64,000 nt of DNA from Lichenicoccus sp964242335 (lineage in GTDB: Bacteria; Pseudomonadota; Alphaproteobacteria; Acetobacterales; Acetobacteraceae). Numbering within the stretch: the stretch's first letter is position 1; each line of letters opens with the position of its first letter. The stretch lies in contig CAXTAY010000002.1 in the NCBI GenBank assembly GCA_964242335.1, positions 159,574-223,573 on the forward strand. Direction: 5' to 3'. The notes beneath the pieces are model-generated. The model searched no databases. It was not told the origin of the DNA and saw nothing but the letters and a program-made list of their open reading frames with translations. Shown piece by piece: positions 7,418-16,042 of this stretch. Both the position numbers and the translations under genes were made by a program.

Positions 7418-9975
7418 GCGCGCTGCCAACCGCGATCCGTATCGCCTGGCGCGACATGCGCGGCAGCCTGTCGGGGATGCGGCCGGGGATCGGCATCGTG
7501 CTGCTCTGCCTCGCCCTGGGCGTGGCCGCGATCGGCACCGTCGGCGGACTGCGCGCCGCGATCCAGGGCGGTGTCGCGGCACAGCGGCGCGCGCTGCTCG
7601 GCGGCGACCTCAGCATGGAGAGCCCCGACCCGCTGCCGCCTGCACTCGCTGCCTACCTGCGCGGGCGCGGGCTGCGCGTCTCGCAGACCGCCACCCTGCG
7701 CTCGATGTTGTACGGTGCCGGCGGCCGGCGCATGCTGGTCGAGCTGCGCGGCGTCGACGACGCCTACCCGCTGGTCGGCGAGGTGACGCTGGCGCCGCAG
7801 CGCGGCCTCGCCGCGGCACTCGGCCGCGGCCTGCTGGCCGAGCCGCTGGTCGCCGACCGGCTGTCGGCGGCAGCCGGCGCCGGCCTCCGCCTCGGCACCC
7901 GCGGCTATACCCTGTCGGCGCTGCTCGACCACCTGCCGGACGGCGCCGGCAGCACCAGCCTGGCACCGACCGTGATGCTGTCGCGTCGCGCGCTCGACGC
8001 GTCGGGCCTGATCGCGCCCGGCGCGCTGGTCAGCTACACGCTGCGGGTGGCGCTGCCGGACACCCCGCAGCTGCGCCTCCCGGCGCTGCGGCAGGCGCGC
8101 GCCGAGGCGCTGGCGCGCGACATCGCCGCCCGCTTCCCCGACCAGCCCTGGCACATACGCGACGTCAGCGACGCCGCCCCGGCGCTGACCCGCGTGGTCG
8201 AGCAGGTCTCGCAGTTCATGACGCTGATCGGCCTGGCCTCGCTGCTGCTCGGCGGCCTCGGCGTCGCCTCCGGCGTCGCCGCCTGGCTGGAGGCGAGGGG
8301 CGAGACGCTGGCGGTGCTGCGCTGCCTCGGCGCCTCGTCGCGCGTGGTCGCCGGCATCGTCTCGATGCAGCTCGGCCTGCTCTGCGGCCTCGGCATCCTG
8401 GCCGGCGGCGTCGCCGGGCTGGTGATCCCGAGACTCGCGGTGCGCGCCCTGGCCGGGCTGCTGCCGGTGGCCCCAGACGACCGGCTGCACCTGGCGCCGG
8501 AGCTGCTCGCGGCCGAGTTCGGCATCCTGGTCGCGGCCCTGTTCGCGCTGCCGCCGCTGCTGCGCGCGCTGCAGGTCTCGCCGGTGACGCTGTTCCGCGA
8601 GGAGATCGGCGAGGGCGGCGCCGCCGGCTGGCGGCTGCGGCTGGTGCTGGGCGGGATCGTGCTGGCGCTGGTGGTGCTGGCGACGCTGACCTCGCCGTCG
8701 CCGCTGCTGGCACTCGGCTTCTGCGCGGTCGCCGCCGCGGTGCTGCTGCTGTTCCGGCTGGCGGCACTGGCGCTGCGGCTGCTGTCGCGCCGTGTCGCCG
8801 GCAGGGACGGGGCGGGCGGCGGTCCGGTGTGGCTGCGTCTGGGGCTGCGCGCGCTGCACCGGCCCGGCTCGGTGGCCGGCGCGCTGCTGCTCGCACTCGG
8901 CGCCGGACTGTCGACGCTCGCGACCATCGCGCTGATCGAGGGCAACATACGCGACGCCGTGCTCGGCCAGCTGCCGGCGCACGCGCCGTCGTTCTACTTC
9001 ATCGATATCCAGCCCGACGAGGTGGGGCGGTTCGACGCGGTGCTGCGCGCGCTGCCGCAGGTCGGCGAGGTGCGCCAGCTGCCGAGCCTGCGCACCCGCG
9101 TGGTCGCGGTCGACGGAGTATCGGCCGGGCAGGTGCGAGCCAGCGCGCAGACCCGCTGGGCACTGCGCGGCGACCACGGGCTGAGCCTGTCGGCGACCCC
9201 GCCGCCGGCGACCCGCATCGCCGCCGGCAGCTGGTGGGCCGCCGGCTATGACGGACCGCCGCTGCTGTCGTTCGATGCCGGGCTCGCGCGCGGCTGGCAC
9301 GTGCGGGTCGGCTCGACCATCACGCTGAACGTGCTCGGGCGCGACATCACGCTGCGGGTGGCCAGCCTGCGCGACATCGCCTGGCGCTCGCTGCAGCTCA
9401 ATTTCGCCTTCATCGCCTCGCCGGGCCTGCTGTCGCAGGCGCCGCACACGCTGGTCGCCACCGTGGTGTCCAGCGGCCGGCCGGCGGACGACGCCGCGAT
9501 CCTGCAGGCGGTGACCGACGCGCTGCCCAACGTCACCGGCATACGCGTGGCGGACGTGCTCGGCGAGATCGCCAACCTGGTGCACCGCCTGGCACTGGCG
9601 CTGCAGGCGATGGGAGCGGTGGCGCTGCTCTCCGGCGGGCTGGTGCTGGCGGCGACGCTGGCATCCGGCCAGCGGCAGCGCCGGCGCGAGGCGGCGATCC
9701 TGCGCAGCCTGGGTGCGACCTCCGCACAGCTTCGCGCCGCCTGGCTGATGGAGTTCGCGATTCTGGGCGCGGTCGCCGGCCTCGCCGCCGCCGCGATCGG
9801 GGCTGCGCTGAGCTGGCTGGTGCTGCACTTCGTGCTGCGGGCCGACTGGACCCTGCTCGGCGGCACGCTGGCCGCGACGCTGCTCGGCGCCATCCTGCTG
9901 ATGCTGCTGGCCGGGCTCGCGGCCACCCGGCAGGCGCTGCGTGCCAGCCCCGCGGAGCTGCTGCGCCGGGAATGA
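7414..9975 (+). CDS. FtsX-domain ABC transporter permease, YbbP type
   Basis: 853-aa inner-membrane protein with two FtsX-type transmembrane modules, the length and architecture of YbbP. The first helix (GIGIVLLCLALGVAAIGTVGG) is followed by a large periplasmic domain, then helices near residues 270-400 (FMTLIGLASLLLGGLGVASG), a further helix block around 410-500, a second periplasmic domain, and a C-terminal FtsX module ending AGLAATRQALRASPAELLRR, a typical FtsX C-terminus. Start GTG 7414 overlaps the ATPase stop. With the divergent TesA-like esterase it reproduces the tesA-ybbA-ybbP neighbourhood. It is followed by a promoter region for the next gene. Confidence 0.92.
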   Translation: MSALPTAIRIAWRDMRGSLSGMRPGIGIVLLCLALGVAAIGTVGGLRAAIQGGVAAQRRALLGGDLSMESPDPLPPALAAYLRGRGLRVSQTATLRSMLYGAGGRRMLVELRGVDDAYPLVGEVTLAPQRGLAAALGRGLLAEPLVADRLSAAAGAGLRLGTRGYTLSALLDHLPDGAGSTSLAPTVMLSRRALDASGLIAPGALVSYTLRVALPDTPQLRLPALRQARAEALARDIAARFPDQPWHIRDVSDAAPALTRVVEQVSQFMTLIGLASLLLGGLGVASGVAAWLEARGETLAVLRCLGASSRVVAGIVSMQLGLLCGLGILAGGVAGLVIPRLAVRALAGLLPVAPDDRLHLAPELLAAEFGILVAALFALPPLLRALQVSPVTLFREEIGEGGAAGWRLRLVLGGIVLALVVLATLTSPSPLLALGFCAVAAAVLLLFRLAALALRLLSRRVAGRDGAGGGPVWLRLGLRALHRPGSVAGALLLALGAGLSTLATIALIEGNIRDAVLGQLPAHAPSFYFIDIQPDEVGRFDAVLRALPQVGEVRQLPSLRTRVVAVDGVSAGQVRASAQTRWALRGDHGLSLSATPPPATRIAAGSWWAAGYDGPPLLSFDAGLARGWHVRVGSTITLNVLGRDITLRVASLRDIAWRSLQLNFAFIASPGLLSQAPHTLVATVVSSGRPADDAAILQAVTDALPNVTGIRVADVLGEIANLVHRLALALQAMGAVALLSGGLVLAATLASGQRQRRREAAILRSLGATSAQLRAAWLMEFAILGAVAGLAAAAIGAALSWLVLHFVLRADWTLLGGTLAATLLGAILLMLLAGLAATRQALRASPAELLRRE

Positions 9976-10029
9976 CGCCGACTTAATGTGAAACAGCCTG
10001 TCCGCGGGCAGGGCGCCATCCGGTTGCGC

Positions 10030-10059
10030 TTGACCTGCCACCTCGAAGGACCAGATTAT
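10030..10059 (+). promoter_or_regulatory. Candidate sigma-70 promoter for the Bax-inhibitor-1 family gene
   Basis: TTGACC at 10030-10035 and GATTAT at 10054-10059 are separated by 18 bp and lie about 45 bp upstream of ATG 10105. The ribosome site AGGAGAAG sits at about 10089-10096. Consensus-like but unproven. Confidence 0.4.
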
Positions 10060-10104
10060 CCACAAGATGATCCGGATCCTCCGGACCAGGAGAAGAGTTC
10101 AATC

Positions 10105-10881
10105 ATGGCCTTCAGTCCCGACTTCCGAAGCACCTCACCCGCCCGCGGCGCAGGTGCCCAGGCCGGGGTGATCGATGCCGGCCTGCGTGCCTACATGCTG
10201 CGCGTCTACAACTGGATGACGTCCGGCCTGTTGCTGACCGGGATCGTCGCCTACGGCGTCTCGCACACCTCGCTGCAGGCCTTCTTCTACCACACCGTCG
10301 AGACCGCGAGCGGCGCGCTGCTGCTGCGCCCCACCGGGCTCGGCTACCTGTCGATCTTCGCCCCGCTGGCCTTCGTGATGGTGATGAGCTTCGGCGTGAA
10401 CCGGCTGTCCAGGCAGGCGGTGCAGGGCTTGTTCTGGGCGTTCTGCGCGGTGATGGGCGTCAGCCTGACCAGCATCTTCCTCGTCTACACCGAGACGTCC
10501 GTGGTGCGGGTGTTCTTCATCACCGCCGCCACCTTCGCCGCGATGAGCCTGTGGGGCTACACGACCAAGACCGACCTGACCAAGTTCGGCTCGTTCCTGA
10601 TCATGGGCGTGGTCGGGATCCTGGTCGCCATGCTCGTCAACATGTTCCTGCACAGCTCCGGGCTGCAGCTGATGGTCAGCTTTCTCGGCGTGCTGATCTT
10701 CACCGGGCTGACCGCCTACGACACGCAGCGCATCAAGCTGAGCTACGCGCAGTTCGCCTCCTACGAGGGCGTGGAGCAGGCCGGCAAGCGCAGCGTCTAC
10801 GACGCGCTCAACCTGTATCTGAACTTCATCAACATGTTCCAGTTCCTGCTGCAGCTGACCGGCACGCGCAACAGCAACTGA
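10105..10881 (+). CDS. Bax inhibitor-1/YccA family inner-membrane protein
   Basis: 258-aa polytopic membrane protein of the BI-1/YccA (UPF0005) family. About seven hydrophobic helices can be traced, starting with MTSGLLLTGIVAYGVS and ending with a region FTGLTAYDTQRIKLSYAQF, the conserved family signature (G-L-T-A-Y-D-T-Q). The N-terminal 27 residues are polar. Bacterial members include YccA, a substrate and modulator of FtsH, and BsYetJ, a pH-dependent calcium leak channel; which role applies here is unknown. A monocistronic unit is likely: it has its own promoter candidate and a strong terminator 25 bp after the stop. Confidence 0.93.
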   Translation: MAFSPDFRSTSPARGAGAQAGVIDAGLRAYMLRVYNWMTSGLLLTGIVAYGVSHTSLQAFFYHTVETASGALLLRPTGLGYLSIFAPLAFVMVMSFGVNRLSRQAVQGLFWAFCAVMGVSLTSIFLVYTETSVVRVFFITAATFAAMSLWGYTTKTDLTKFGSFLIMGVVGILVAMLVNMFLHSSGLQLMVSFLGVLIFTGLTAYDTQRIKLSYAQFASYEGVEQAGKRSVYDALNLYLNFINMFQFLLQLTGTRNSN

Positions 10882-10905
10882 TCATCGCGCGACGTCGCAT
10901 ACGTC

Positions 10906-10932
10906 AAGGGCGGCCCCGAGGGGCCGCCCTTT
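10906..10932. terminator. Intrinsic terminator hairpin between the convergent BI-1 and fdxA genes
   Basis: An 11-bp perfect stem AAGGGCGGCCC/GGGCCGCCCTT with loop CGAG is followed on the plus strand by TTCTCGTT. On the minus strand the stem is preceded by its A-rich mirror, so it could serve both convergent genes, but the T tract is better on the plus side. Confidence 0.75.
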
Positions 10933-10951
10933 CTCGTTCCGGGCTGCCGTT

Positions 10952-10997
10952 GCTCAGCTCGGACGGCCGGGGCCGTCGCTCAGCTCGGACGGCCGGG
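10952..10997. repeat. Tandem duplication of the fdxA 3' end
   Basis: A perfect 20-bp direct repeat, GCTCAGCTCGGACGGCCGGG, occurs at 10952-10971 and again at 10978-10997 with a 6-bp spacer (period 26). The second copy contains the fdxA stop codon (complement TCA at 10980-10982) and the last codons. The first copy is an extra, untranslated duplicate just downstream of the stop. Confidence 0.9.
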
Positions 10998-11318
10998 CTC
11001 GGCGGAGAACAGCTTGAACTTGTCCGGCTTGTCCTTCCACTCGTCCGCGTCCGCCGGCGGCTCGCCCTTGCGCGTGATGTTGGGCCAGCTCCTGGAATAG
11101 GTGCTGTTGAGCTCCGCCCAGGCGCCGGCGCGATCGTCGCTGTCCGGCAGGATCGCCTCCGCCGGGCATTCCGGTTCGCACACGCCGCAATCGATGCACT
11201 CGTCCGGATTGATCACGAGCATGTTCTCGCCGACGTAGAAGCAATCGACCGGGCAGACCTCGACGCAGTCCATGTACTTGCAGCGGATGCAGTTGTCGGT
11301 GACCACGTAGGTCATCAT
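10980..11318 (-). CDS. fdxA: 7Fe ferredoxin FdxA ([3Fe-4S][4Fe-4S])
   Basis: 112-aa electron carrier of the FdxA family. The cysteine pattern is complete: an N-terminal C-x2-C-x4-C-x3-C-P segment (C10, C13, C18, C22) plus Cys26, and the second motif CIDCGVCEPECP, matching the arrangement that binds one [3Fe-4S] and one [4Fe-4S] cluster. The C-terminal third (NSTYSRSWPNITRKGEPP) is the conserved extension of the alphaproteobacterial FdxA group. Two consecutive Met codons make 11318 or 11315 equally possible starts. It sits 84 bp after hslR on the same strand; this pairing is frequent in Rhodospirillales. A tandem duplication flanks its stop codon. Confidence 0.95.
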   Translation of the reverse strand: MMTYVVTDNCIRCKYMDCVEVCPVDCFYVGENMLVINPDECIDCGVCEPECPAEAILPDSDDRAGAWAELNSTYSRSWPNITRKGEPPADADEWKDKPDKFKLFSAEPGRPS

Positions 11319-11402
11319 TTTCTCCAGAGACTTTGGTGCCTGAGCGGGCGGGACATATGCGGATCTATCGATCCTAGCGCAAGCTCGAGCGCAAGCACGG
11401 GC

Positions 11403-11750
11403 TCAGCCGGACGCCTCCGGGATCTCCTCGTACAGCAGCCGCGCCTCCACGGCCGGCCCGCGACGCTGCGACAGCGCCAGGATGCGCACCACCTTCACCG
11501 TCTGCCTGCCGCCCGGGCTGCCCAGCGGCAGGGTCAGCACGTCGCCCGGACGCAGCCGCGCATGCGGCTTGTCGGTCGGCTGCCGGTTGAGCCGGACCAG
11601 GCCGCCCTGCACCAGGCGCGCGCAATCCGCCCGCGCCTGCAGGAAGCGCGCGTGCCACAGCCACTTGTCGAGGCGCTGCCAGCTGCCGTCCTCGCCGCCG
11701 CCGGGGATGTCCCGGCCGGCCGCGCCATGTCCCGCGCTAGCGCCCGACAC
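11403..11750 (-). CDS. hslR: S4-domain RNA-binding protein (Hsp15/HslR family)
   Basis: 115-aa cytoplasmic protein with an S4 RNA-binding domain at about residues 25-80: LDKWLWHARFLQARADCARLVQGGLVRLN is the domain core, followed by RLRPGDVLTLPLG. Hsp15 of E. coli binds 50S subunits carrying stalled nascent chains. Start ATG 11750 overlaps the 3' end of the helicase gene by 14 nt, so the two are co-translated. The glycine-rich first 22 residues are poorly conserved in the family and the start could be later. Confidence 0.88.
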   Translation of the reverse strand: MSGASAGHGAAGRDIPGGGEDGSWQRLDKWLWHARFLQARADCARLVQGGLVRLNRQPTDKPHARLRPGDVLTLPLGSPGGRQTVKVVRILALSQRRGPAVEARLLYEEIPEASG

Positions 11751-14328
11751 GCAGCCCGGCCAGTACGGCGAACGGACCCTCGGCCGGCTCCGGCCGGACC
11801 GGCGGGTGCGGCGTCGATTCGGGCTGCCGACCGTGCGCGCGCGGCACCGGCCGAGGCGGCGCCGAGGTCGGCCGGCGCTCCAGCGTCATCATCGGTGGCG
11901 CCGGCGGTCCGAACTGCTCCGCCGCCAGCGTCGCCGCCGGATACAGCCGCACGCCCAGCGCACGCAGCACCGCGGGCAGCAGCTCGGCGCGAACCGACAG
12001 CCGCGACGCGAGATCGGCCGGGACGGCGGCCGGGTGGCGCCGGCAGGTCCAGGCGAGTTCCGCCGCGACGCGCTCGGCGATGTCGAGCCGCAGCCAGACC
12101 GGGCCGGCCGCCACCCAGCCCAGCGGTGCCAGCAGGCGCTCGTCACCTTCGGGCTCGCGCGGCACGCTGACCGTACCCGCCGGCGGCAGCGTCGGCACCG
12201 CGATGCCGGTGCGCACCGCCAGCAGCACCGCTCGCAGCGCCGCCGGATGCGGCTTCAGCAATGCCGGCATGAACAGCGCGTGACGTCCGGCACGCACGCC
12301 GATCCGCTTAAGCTCCAGCCGCAGCGCCGGTGCCACCGCTCCGGACGGCCCGAGCGCGGCACCCATCACCAGCCCGCCCTCCTCCAGCAGCCGGTGCAGC
12401 GGCCCGCGCAGCGTCGGGTCGGCCTCCGCCCGCCGTTCGGCGTCGAACAGCGGCGCCAGCGTCGTGCGGATGCGGCCGTCGAGCCATGCCTGCAGGCGCC
12501 CTCGCACCCGCTCGCGCTGCGCGCCGTCCAGGAACTCGCTGTCCAGCACCTCCACCATCGGCCGCAGCAGGCCCGGTCCCGGCCGCAGCCGGGCCACCGG
12601 CGCGCCGTCCCAGCTCAGCCGGCGTCCGGCATCGACGATCGCGAAGGCGGCGTCGGCGGCGCCGGTCATCGCCTGCACCCGGCGCGGCATCTCCTCACGC
12701 AGCGCCCGGCGCGCGGCGCGCAGCACCAGCCGACGTTCGGCACCTTCCGCCAGCGGGTCGGGCAGGAACAGGAAGCCGGCGACGTGGCCGACCGAGTGCC
12801 CCTCCACCACCACCTCGCCGGGTGCGGTGACCGCCGACAGCATCTCCTGGCCCTCGGCGTCGTCCAGCCGGCGTATCAGCAGGGCGGCGCGGCGGTCGAC
12901 GAAGCGCGCGGTCAGGCGCTCGTGCAGCGCGTCCGAGAGCAGGTCCTCGACCTCGCGCGCCCGCGCCTGCCAGTGCGTCGCATCGTCGAGCCAGTCCGGA
13001 CGGGCGGCGATATAGGAGCAGACGCGCACCCCGGACAGCCGCTGCATCAGCGTGTCGATGTCGCCCTCGCTGCGCGCCAGACCGTTGATCTGCGCCGCCA
13101 TCCAGTCGTCCTGCAGCCGGCCGCGGCGCACCACCTGGGTGAACACCCGCGCGCACAGCCTGGTGTGGCTGTCGTCGCCGAGCTTGCGGAAATCCGGGAT
13201 CTGGCAGGCTTCCCACAACAGCCGGGTCGCGCTGCGTCCGCGCGCGAGCTCGCGTATCTCGGCCTCGCGGCTGAGCTGGTCCAGCGTCTGCAGGTCCGAC
13301 GCCTCGTTGCCGGCGATCAGGCCGCGATGCTCCGGCGCCACCAGCAAGCTGGCCAGCAGCGCGTCGGGCCCGGACAGGTCGAGCGCGCTGTTGCGCCAGA
13401 AGATCTGCTCCAGCGGATCGAAGCGGTGCGCCTCCACCGCCTCCACCAGCTCTTCGGGCAGCTCGGGGCAGTTGGCGGTGGTGCCGAAGCTGCCGTCGCG
13501 CATGCCGCGGCCGGCGCGTCCGGCGATCTGCGCCACCTCCGCCGCGGTCAGCCGGCGCGGACGCGAGCCGTCGAACTTGGACAGGCCGGCGAAGCCGACA
13601 TGGTTGACGTCCATGTTCAGCCCCATGCCGATCGCGTCGGTCGCGACCAGGTAGTCGACCTCCTTGTCCTGATAGAGCGCCACCTGGGCGTTGCGGGTGC
13701 GCGGCGAGAGCCGTCCCATCACCACCGCGCAGCCGCCGCGTCGGCGGCGGATCAGCTCGGCGATGGCGTAGACCTCGGCCGCCGAGAACGCCACCACCGC
13801 GGAGCGCGGCGGCAGCTTGGTGAGCTTGGCGGCACCGGTGTAGGTGAGCTGCGACAGCCGCGGCCGGGTCTCGATCGAGATCCCGGGCACCAGCCGCGAC
13901 AGCAGCGGCCGGATCGTCTCCGCCCCCAGGAACACGGTCTCGACCAGGCCGCGCGCGTGCAGCAGGCGCTCGGTGAACACGTGGCCGCGATCGGGATCGG
14001 CGCAGAGCTGGATCTCGTCGACGGCGACGAATTCGGTGCTGCGGTCGAGCGGCATCGCCTCCACGGTGCAGGAGAAGTAGCGCGCCTCGGGCGGCACGAT
14101 CTTCTCCTCGCCGGTGATCAGCGCCACCTGGCGCGCACCCTTGATCGCCACCATGCGGTCGTAGTTCTCGCGTGCCAGCAGGCGCAGCGGGAAGCCGATG
14201 ATGCCCGAGCCGTGCGCCAGCAGGCGCTCGATCGCGAGATGCGTCTTGCCGGTGTTGGTCGGGCCCAGCACCGCCTTGACGCGGTGCGGGCTGAATGGGC
14301 TTGGAGCCCGATTGGGAGCGCCCGGCAT
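11737..14328 (-). CDS. Suv3-like ATP-dependent RNA helicase
   Basis: 863-aa superfamily-2 helicase similar to mitochondrial SUV3 and its alphaproteobacterial counterparts. Walker A LGPTNTGKTH is at 21-30, motif Ia GFPLRLLARENYDR follows, motif II reads VAVDEIQLCADPDRG (a DEIQ box), and the C-terminal helicase motifs DAIGMGLNMDVNHVGF and QIAGRAGR are clear. The C-terminal ~450 residues are less conserved and proline/arginine-rich at the end. SUV3 enzymes unwind structured RNA during decay. ATG 14328 gives a short N-terminus before Walker A; an upstream in-frame ATG at 14436 would add low-complexity sequence antisense to the divergent peptidase leader. It is followed by hslR with overlap. Confidence 0.93.
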   Translation of the reverse strand: MPGAPNRAPSPFSPHRVKAVLGPTNTGKTHLAIERLLAHGSGIIGFPLRLLARENYDRMVAIKGARQVALITGEEKIVPPEARYFSCTVEAMPLDRSTEFVAVDEIQLCADPDRGHVFTERLLHARGLVETVFLGAETIRPLLSRLVPGISIETRPRLSQLTYTGAAKLTKLPPRSAVVAFSAAEVYAIAELIRRRRGGCAVVMGRLSPRTRNAQVALYQDKEVDYLVATDAIGMGLNMDVNHVGFAGLSKFDGSRPRRLTAAEVAQIAGRAGRGMRDGSFGTTANCPELPEELVEAVEAHRFDPLEQIFWRNSALDLSGPDALLASLLVAPEHRGLIAGNEASDLQTLDQLSREAEIRELARGRSATRLLWEACQIPDFRKLGDDSHTRLCARVFTQVVRRGRLQDDWMAAQINGLARSEGDIDTLMQRLSGVRVCSYIAARPDWLDDATHWQARAREVEDLLSDALHERLTARFVDRRAALLIRRLDDAEGQEMLSAVTAPGEVVVEGHSVGHVAGFLFLPDPLAEGAERRLVLRAARRALREEMPRRVQAMTGAADAAFAIVDAGRRLSWDGAPVARLRPGPGLLRPMVEVLDSEFLDGAQRERVRGRLQAWLDGRIRTTLAPLFDAERRAEADPTLRGPLHRLLEEGGLVMGAALGPSGAVAPALRLELKRIGVRAGRHALFMPALLKPHPAALRAVLLAVRTGIAVPTLPPAGTVSVPREPEGDERLLAPLGWVAAGPVWLRLDIAERVAAELAWTCRRHPAAVPADLASRLSVRAELLPAVLRALGVRLYPAATLAAEQFGPPAPPMMTLERRPTSAPPRPVPRAHGRQPESTPHPPVRPEPAEGPFAVLAGLRVGR

Positions 14329-14456
14329 GCAACATATGGTCGGGCCGCGTCGTCCTGAAGGCAAGGGGGCGTCGTGCGACGGCGCACCGGCCGCTTCCCG
14401 CCGACGCGCACCCGGCCCCCGCGATACGCGCGCCACCCCGCCCAGGAGACATCGCC

Positions 14457-15893
14457 TTGTTCGATCGAGCCCTCGACTGCCTCGCCCCGCACGATGCGGC
14501 CGATGCCCGCCCGGTGCATCTGGTCACCGCCGAGTCGCTGGCCGCGCGTGCCGAGGCGCTGGGTGCCAGCGCCTGGGTGACGCAGACCGGCTACCGGGCG
14601 AGGCCGGGAGAGGTGGCCCTGCTGCCCGGCCCCGAGGGCGTCGCCGCGGCGCTGCTGGGGGCGGGTGCCGCGGGCGATCCCTTCGTCTTCGCGGCACTCC
14701 CCGGCGCGCTGCCGGCCGGACGCTGGCGCATCGCCGGCGCCGACGCGGCGCCGCCGGACGCCGGCGATGCCGTGCTCGGCTTTGGCCTCGGCGCCTACCG
14801 GTTCGAGAGCTTCCGCGCGGTCGTCGAGGGCGGCGGCGCCGGCGTCGGGAACCGGCCGCTGCTGGTAGATCCGGGCGGCGACGGCCTCGGTGCGGCGCAG
14901 GCGCGGGCGATCTGGCTCGCCCGCGACCTGATCAACATGCCGGCGAACCGGCTCGGACCGCGCGAGCTGGCCGAGGCGGCGATGCAGGTCTGCGACGGGT
15001 TCGGCGCCGTGTCGGCGATCGTCGCGGGCGAGGTCCTGGCGCGCGAGTATCCGGCGGTGCACGCGGTCGGGCGCGGATCGTCGCGGCCGCCGATGGTGTT
15101 CTGCTCGAGCTGGAGCGGTTCGGCGGCTGGGCCGCACGCGCCGCTGCTGTCGCTGGTAGGCAAGGGGGTCTGTTTCGACACCGGCGGCTACGACCTGAAG
15201 CCGGCAGCGGCGATGCTGCGCATGAAGAAGGACATGGGCGGGGCCGCGATCATGCTGGCCCTGGCACGCCTGATCATGGATCGCGACCTGCCGGTGCGCC
15301 TGCAGCTGCGGATCGGCTGCGTCGAGAACAGCATCTCCGGCGACGCCATGCGTCCCTCCGACGTGATCGCCACCCGCCATGGCCTGCACGTGGAGATCGG
15401 CAACACCGACGCCGAGGGGCGCCTGGTGTTGTGCGATCTGCTGGCCGAGGCGTGCGAGCACCGGCCGACCTGGCTGATCGACGCCGCCACCCTGACCGGT
15501 GCGGCGAGGGTGGCGCTCGGACCCGACCTGCCGGCCTTGTTCAGCAACGACGACGAGCTGGCGGGCGCGCTGCTGCGCGGCGGCGAGTCGGTGCACGACC
15601 GGCTGTGGCGGATGCCGCTGCACGATCCGTATGACGCCTGGCTCGCCAGCAACGTGGCCGACTTGAACAATATTTCGTCAAAACCGATGGCAGGCGCAGT
15701 CGTCGCCGCGCTGTTCTTGCGCCGCTTCGTCTCCGGTGCCGTCGCCTGGGCACATCTCGATACCTACGCCTGGAACGACGCATCGGTTCCGGGGCGGCCG
15801 GAGGGTGGTGACGCACAGGGATTGAGAGCCGTTTTCAGCGCTCTGTTAAGAATCATTAAGGTTCAGCACGCAGAAGACATCTCGGTAACGTAA
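14457..15893 (+). CDS. Leucyl aminopeptidase family protein (M17)
   Basis: 478-aa cytoplasmic metallo-aminopeptidase. The M17 catalytic set is present: KGVCFDTGGYDLKP (first Lys236), MKKDMGGAA, and the family signature NTDAEGR at 316-322, which supply the metal-binding Lys/Asp/Asp/Glu residues and the catalytic Lys/Arg. The N-terminal domain is shorter and more divergent than in PepA. No ATG is available at the conserved start; TTG 14457 is chosen because AGGAG (14444-14448) is 8 nt upstream. Divergent from the Suv3-like helicase. It releases N-terminal residues from peptides; substrate preference is not readable. Confidence 0.9.
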   Translation: MFDRALDCLAPHDAADARPVHLVTAESLAARAEALGASAWVTQTGYRARPGEVALLPGPEGVAAALLGAGAAGDPFVFAALPGALPAGRWRIAGADAAPPDAGDAVLGFGLGAYRFESFRAVVEGGGAGVGNRPLLVDPGGDGLGAAQARAIWLARDLINMPANRLGPRELAEAAMQVCDGFGAVSAIVAGEVLAREYPAVHAVGRGSSRPPMVFCSSWSGSAAGPHAPLLSLVGKGVCFDTGGYDLKPAAAMLRMKKDMGGAAIMLALARLIMDRDLPVRLQLRIGCVENSISGDAMRPSDVIATRHGLHVEIGNTDAEGRLVLCDLLAEACEHRPTWLIDAATLTGAARVALGPDLPALFSNDDELAGALLRGGESVHDRLWRMPLHDPYDAWLASNVADLNNISSKPMAGAVVAALFLRRFVSGAVAWAHLDTYAWNDASVPGRPEGGDAQGLRAVFSALLRIIKVQHAEDISVT

Positions 15894-15993
15894 TTGCGAC
15901 TGAACCAACTCGTTTCTCATGTCTATAAACATTACCGGTCGTTCCATATCGTGGTAAAACGGCTCATCGGCGTGTTGCTTCGGCGATACGGCT

Positions 15994-16016
15994 ACCAAAA
16001 CTAGACCGTGTTTGGT
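15994..16016. promoter_or_regulatory. Inverted repeat upstream of the MarR-type regulator
   Basis: ACCAAAAC (15994-16001) and GTTTGGT (16010-16016) form an imperfect inverted repeat with an 8-bp spacer, 26 bp before ATG 16043 in an AT-rich leader. The position suits autoregulatory binding by the MarR-type protein encoded downstream. Inference only. Confidence 0.35.
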
Positions 16017-16042
16017 CATATCGTTGAAGAAAGGATATTCTC

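Noticed and set aside
5986..10065. Very long open minus-strand frame running upstream from thpR across the ABC ATPase and permease genes
   Set aside because: It is antisense to two well-supported genes, has glutamine/arginine/histidine-rich composition typical of a GC-rich shadow frame, and only the thpR part (from ATG 5985) matches a known family.
11482..14358. Long plus-strand open frame opposite the Suv3-like helicase
   Set aside because: Low-complexity Arg/Gln/His-rich shadow of the helicase gene; no domain or ribosome site.
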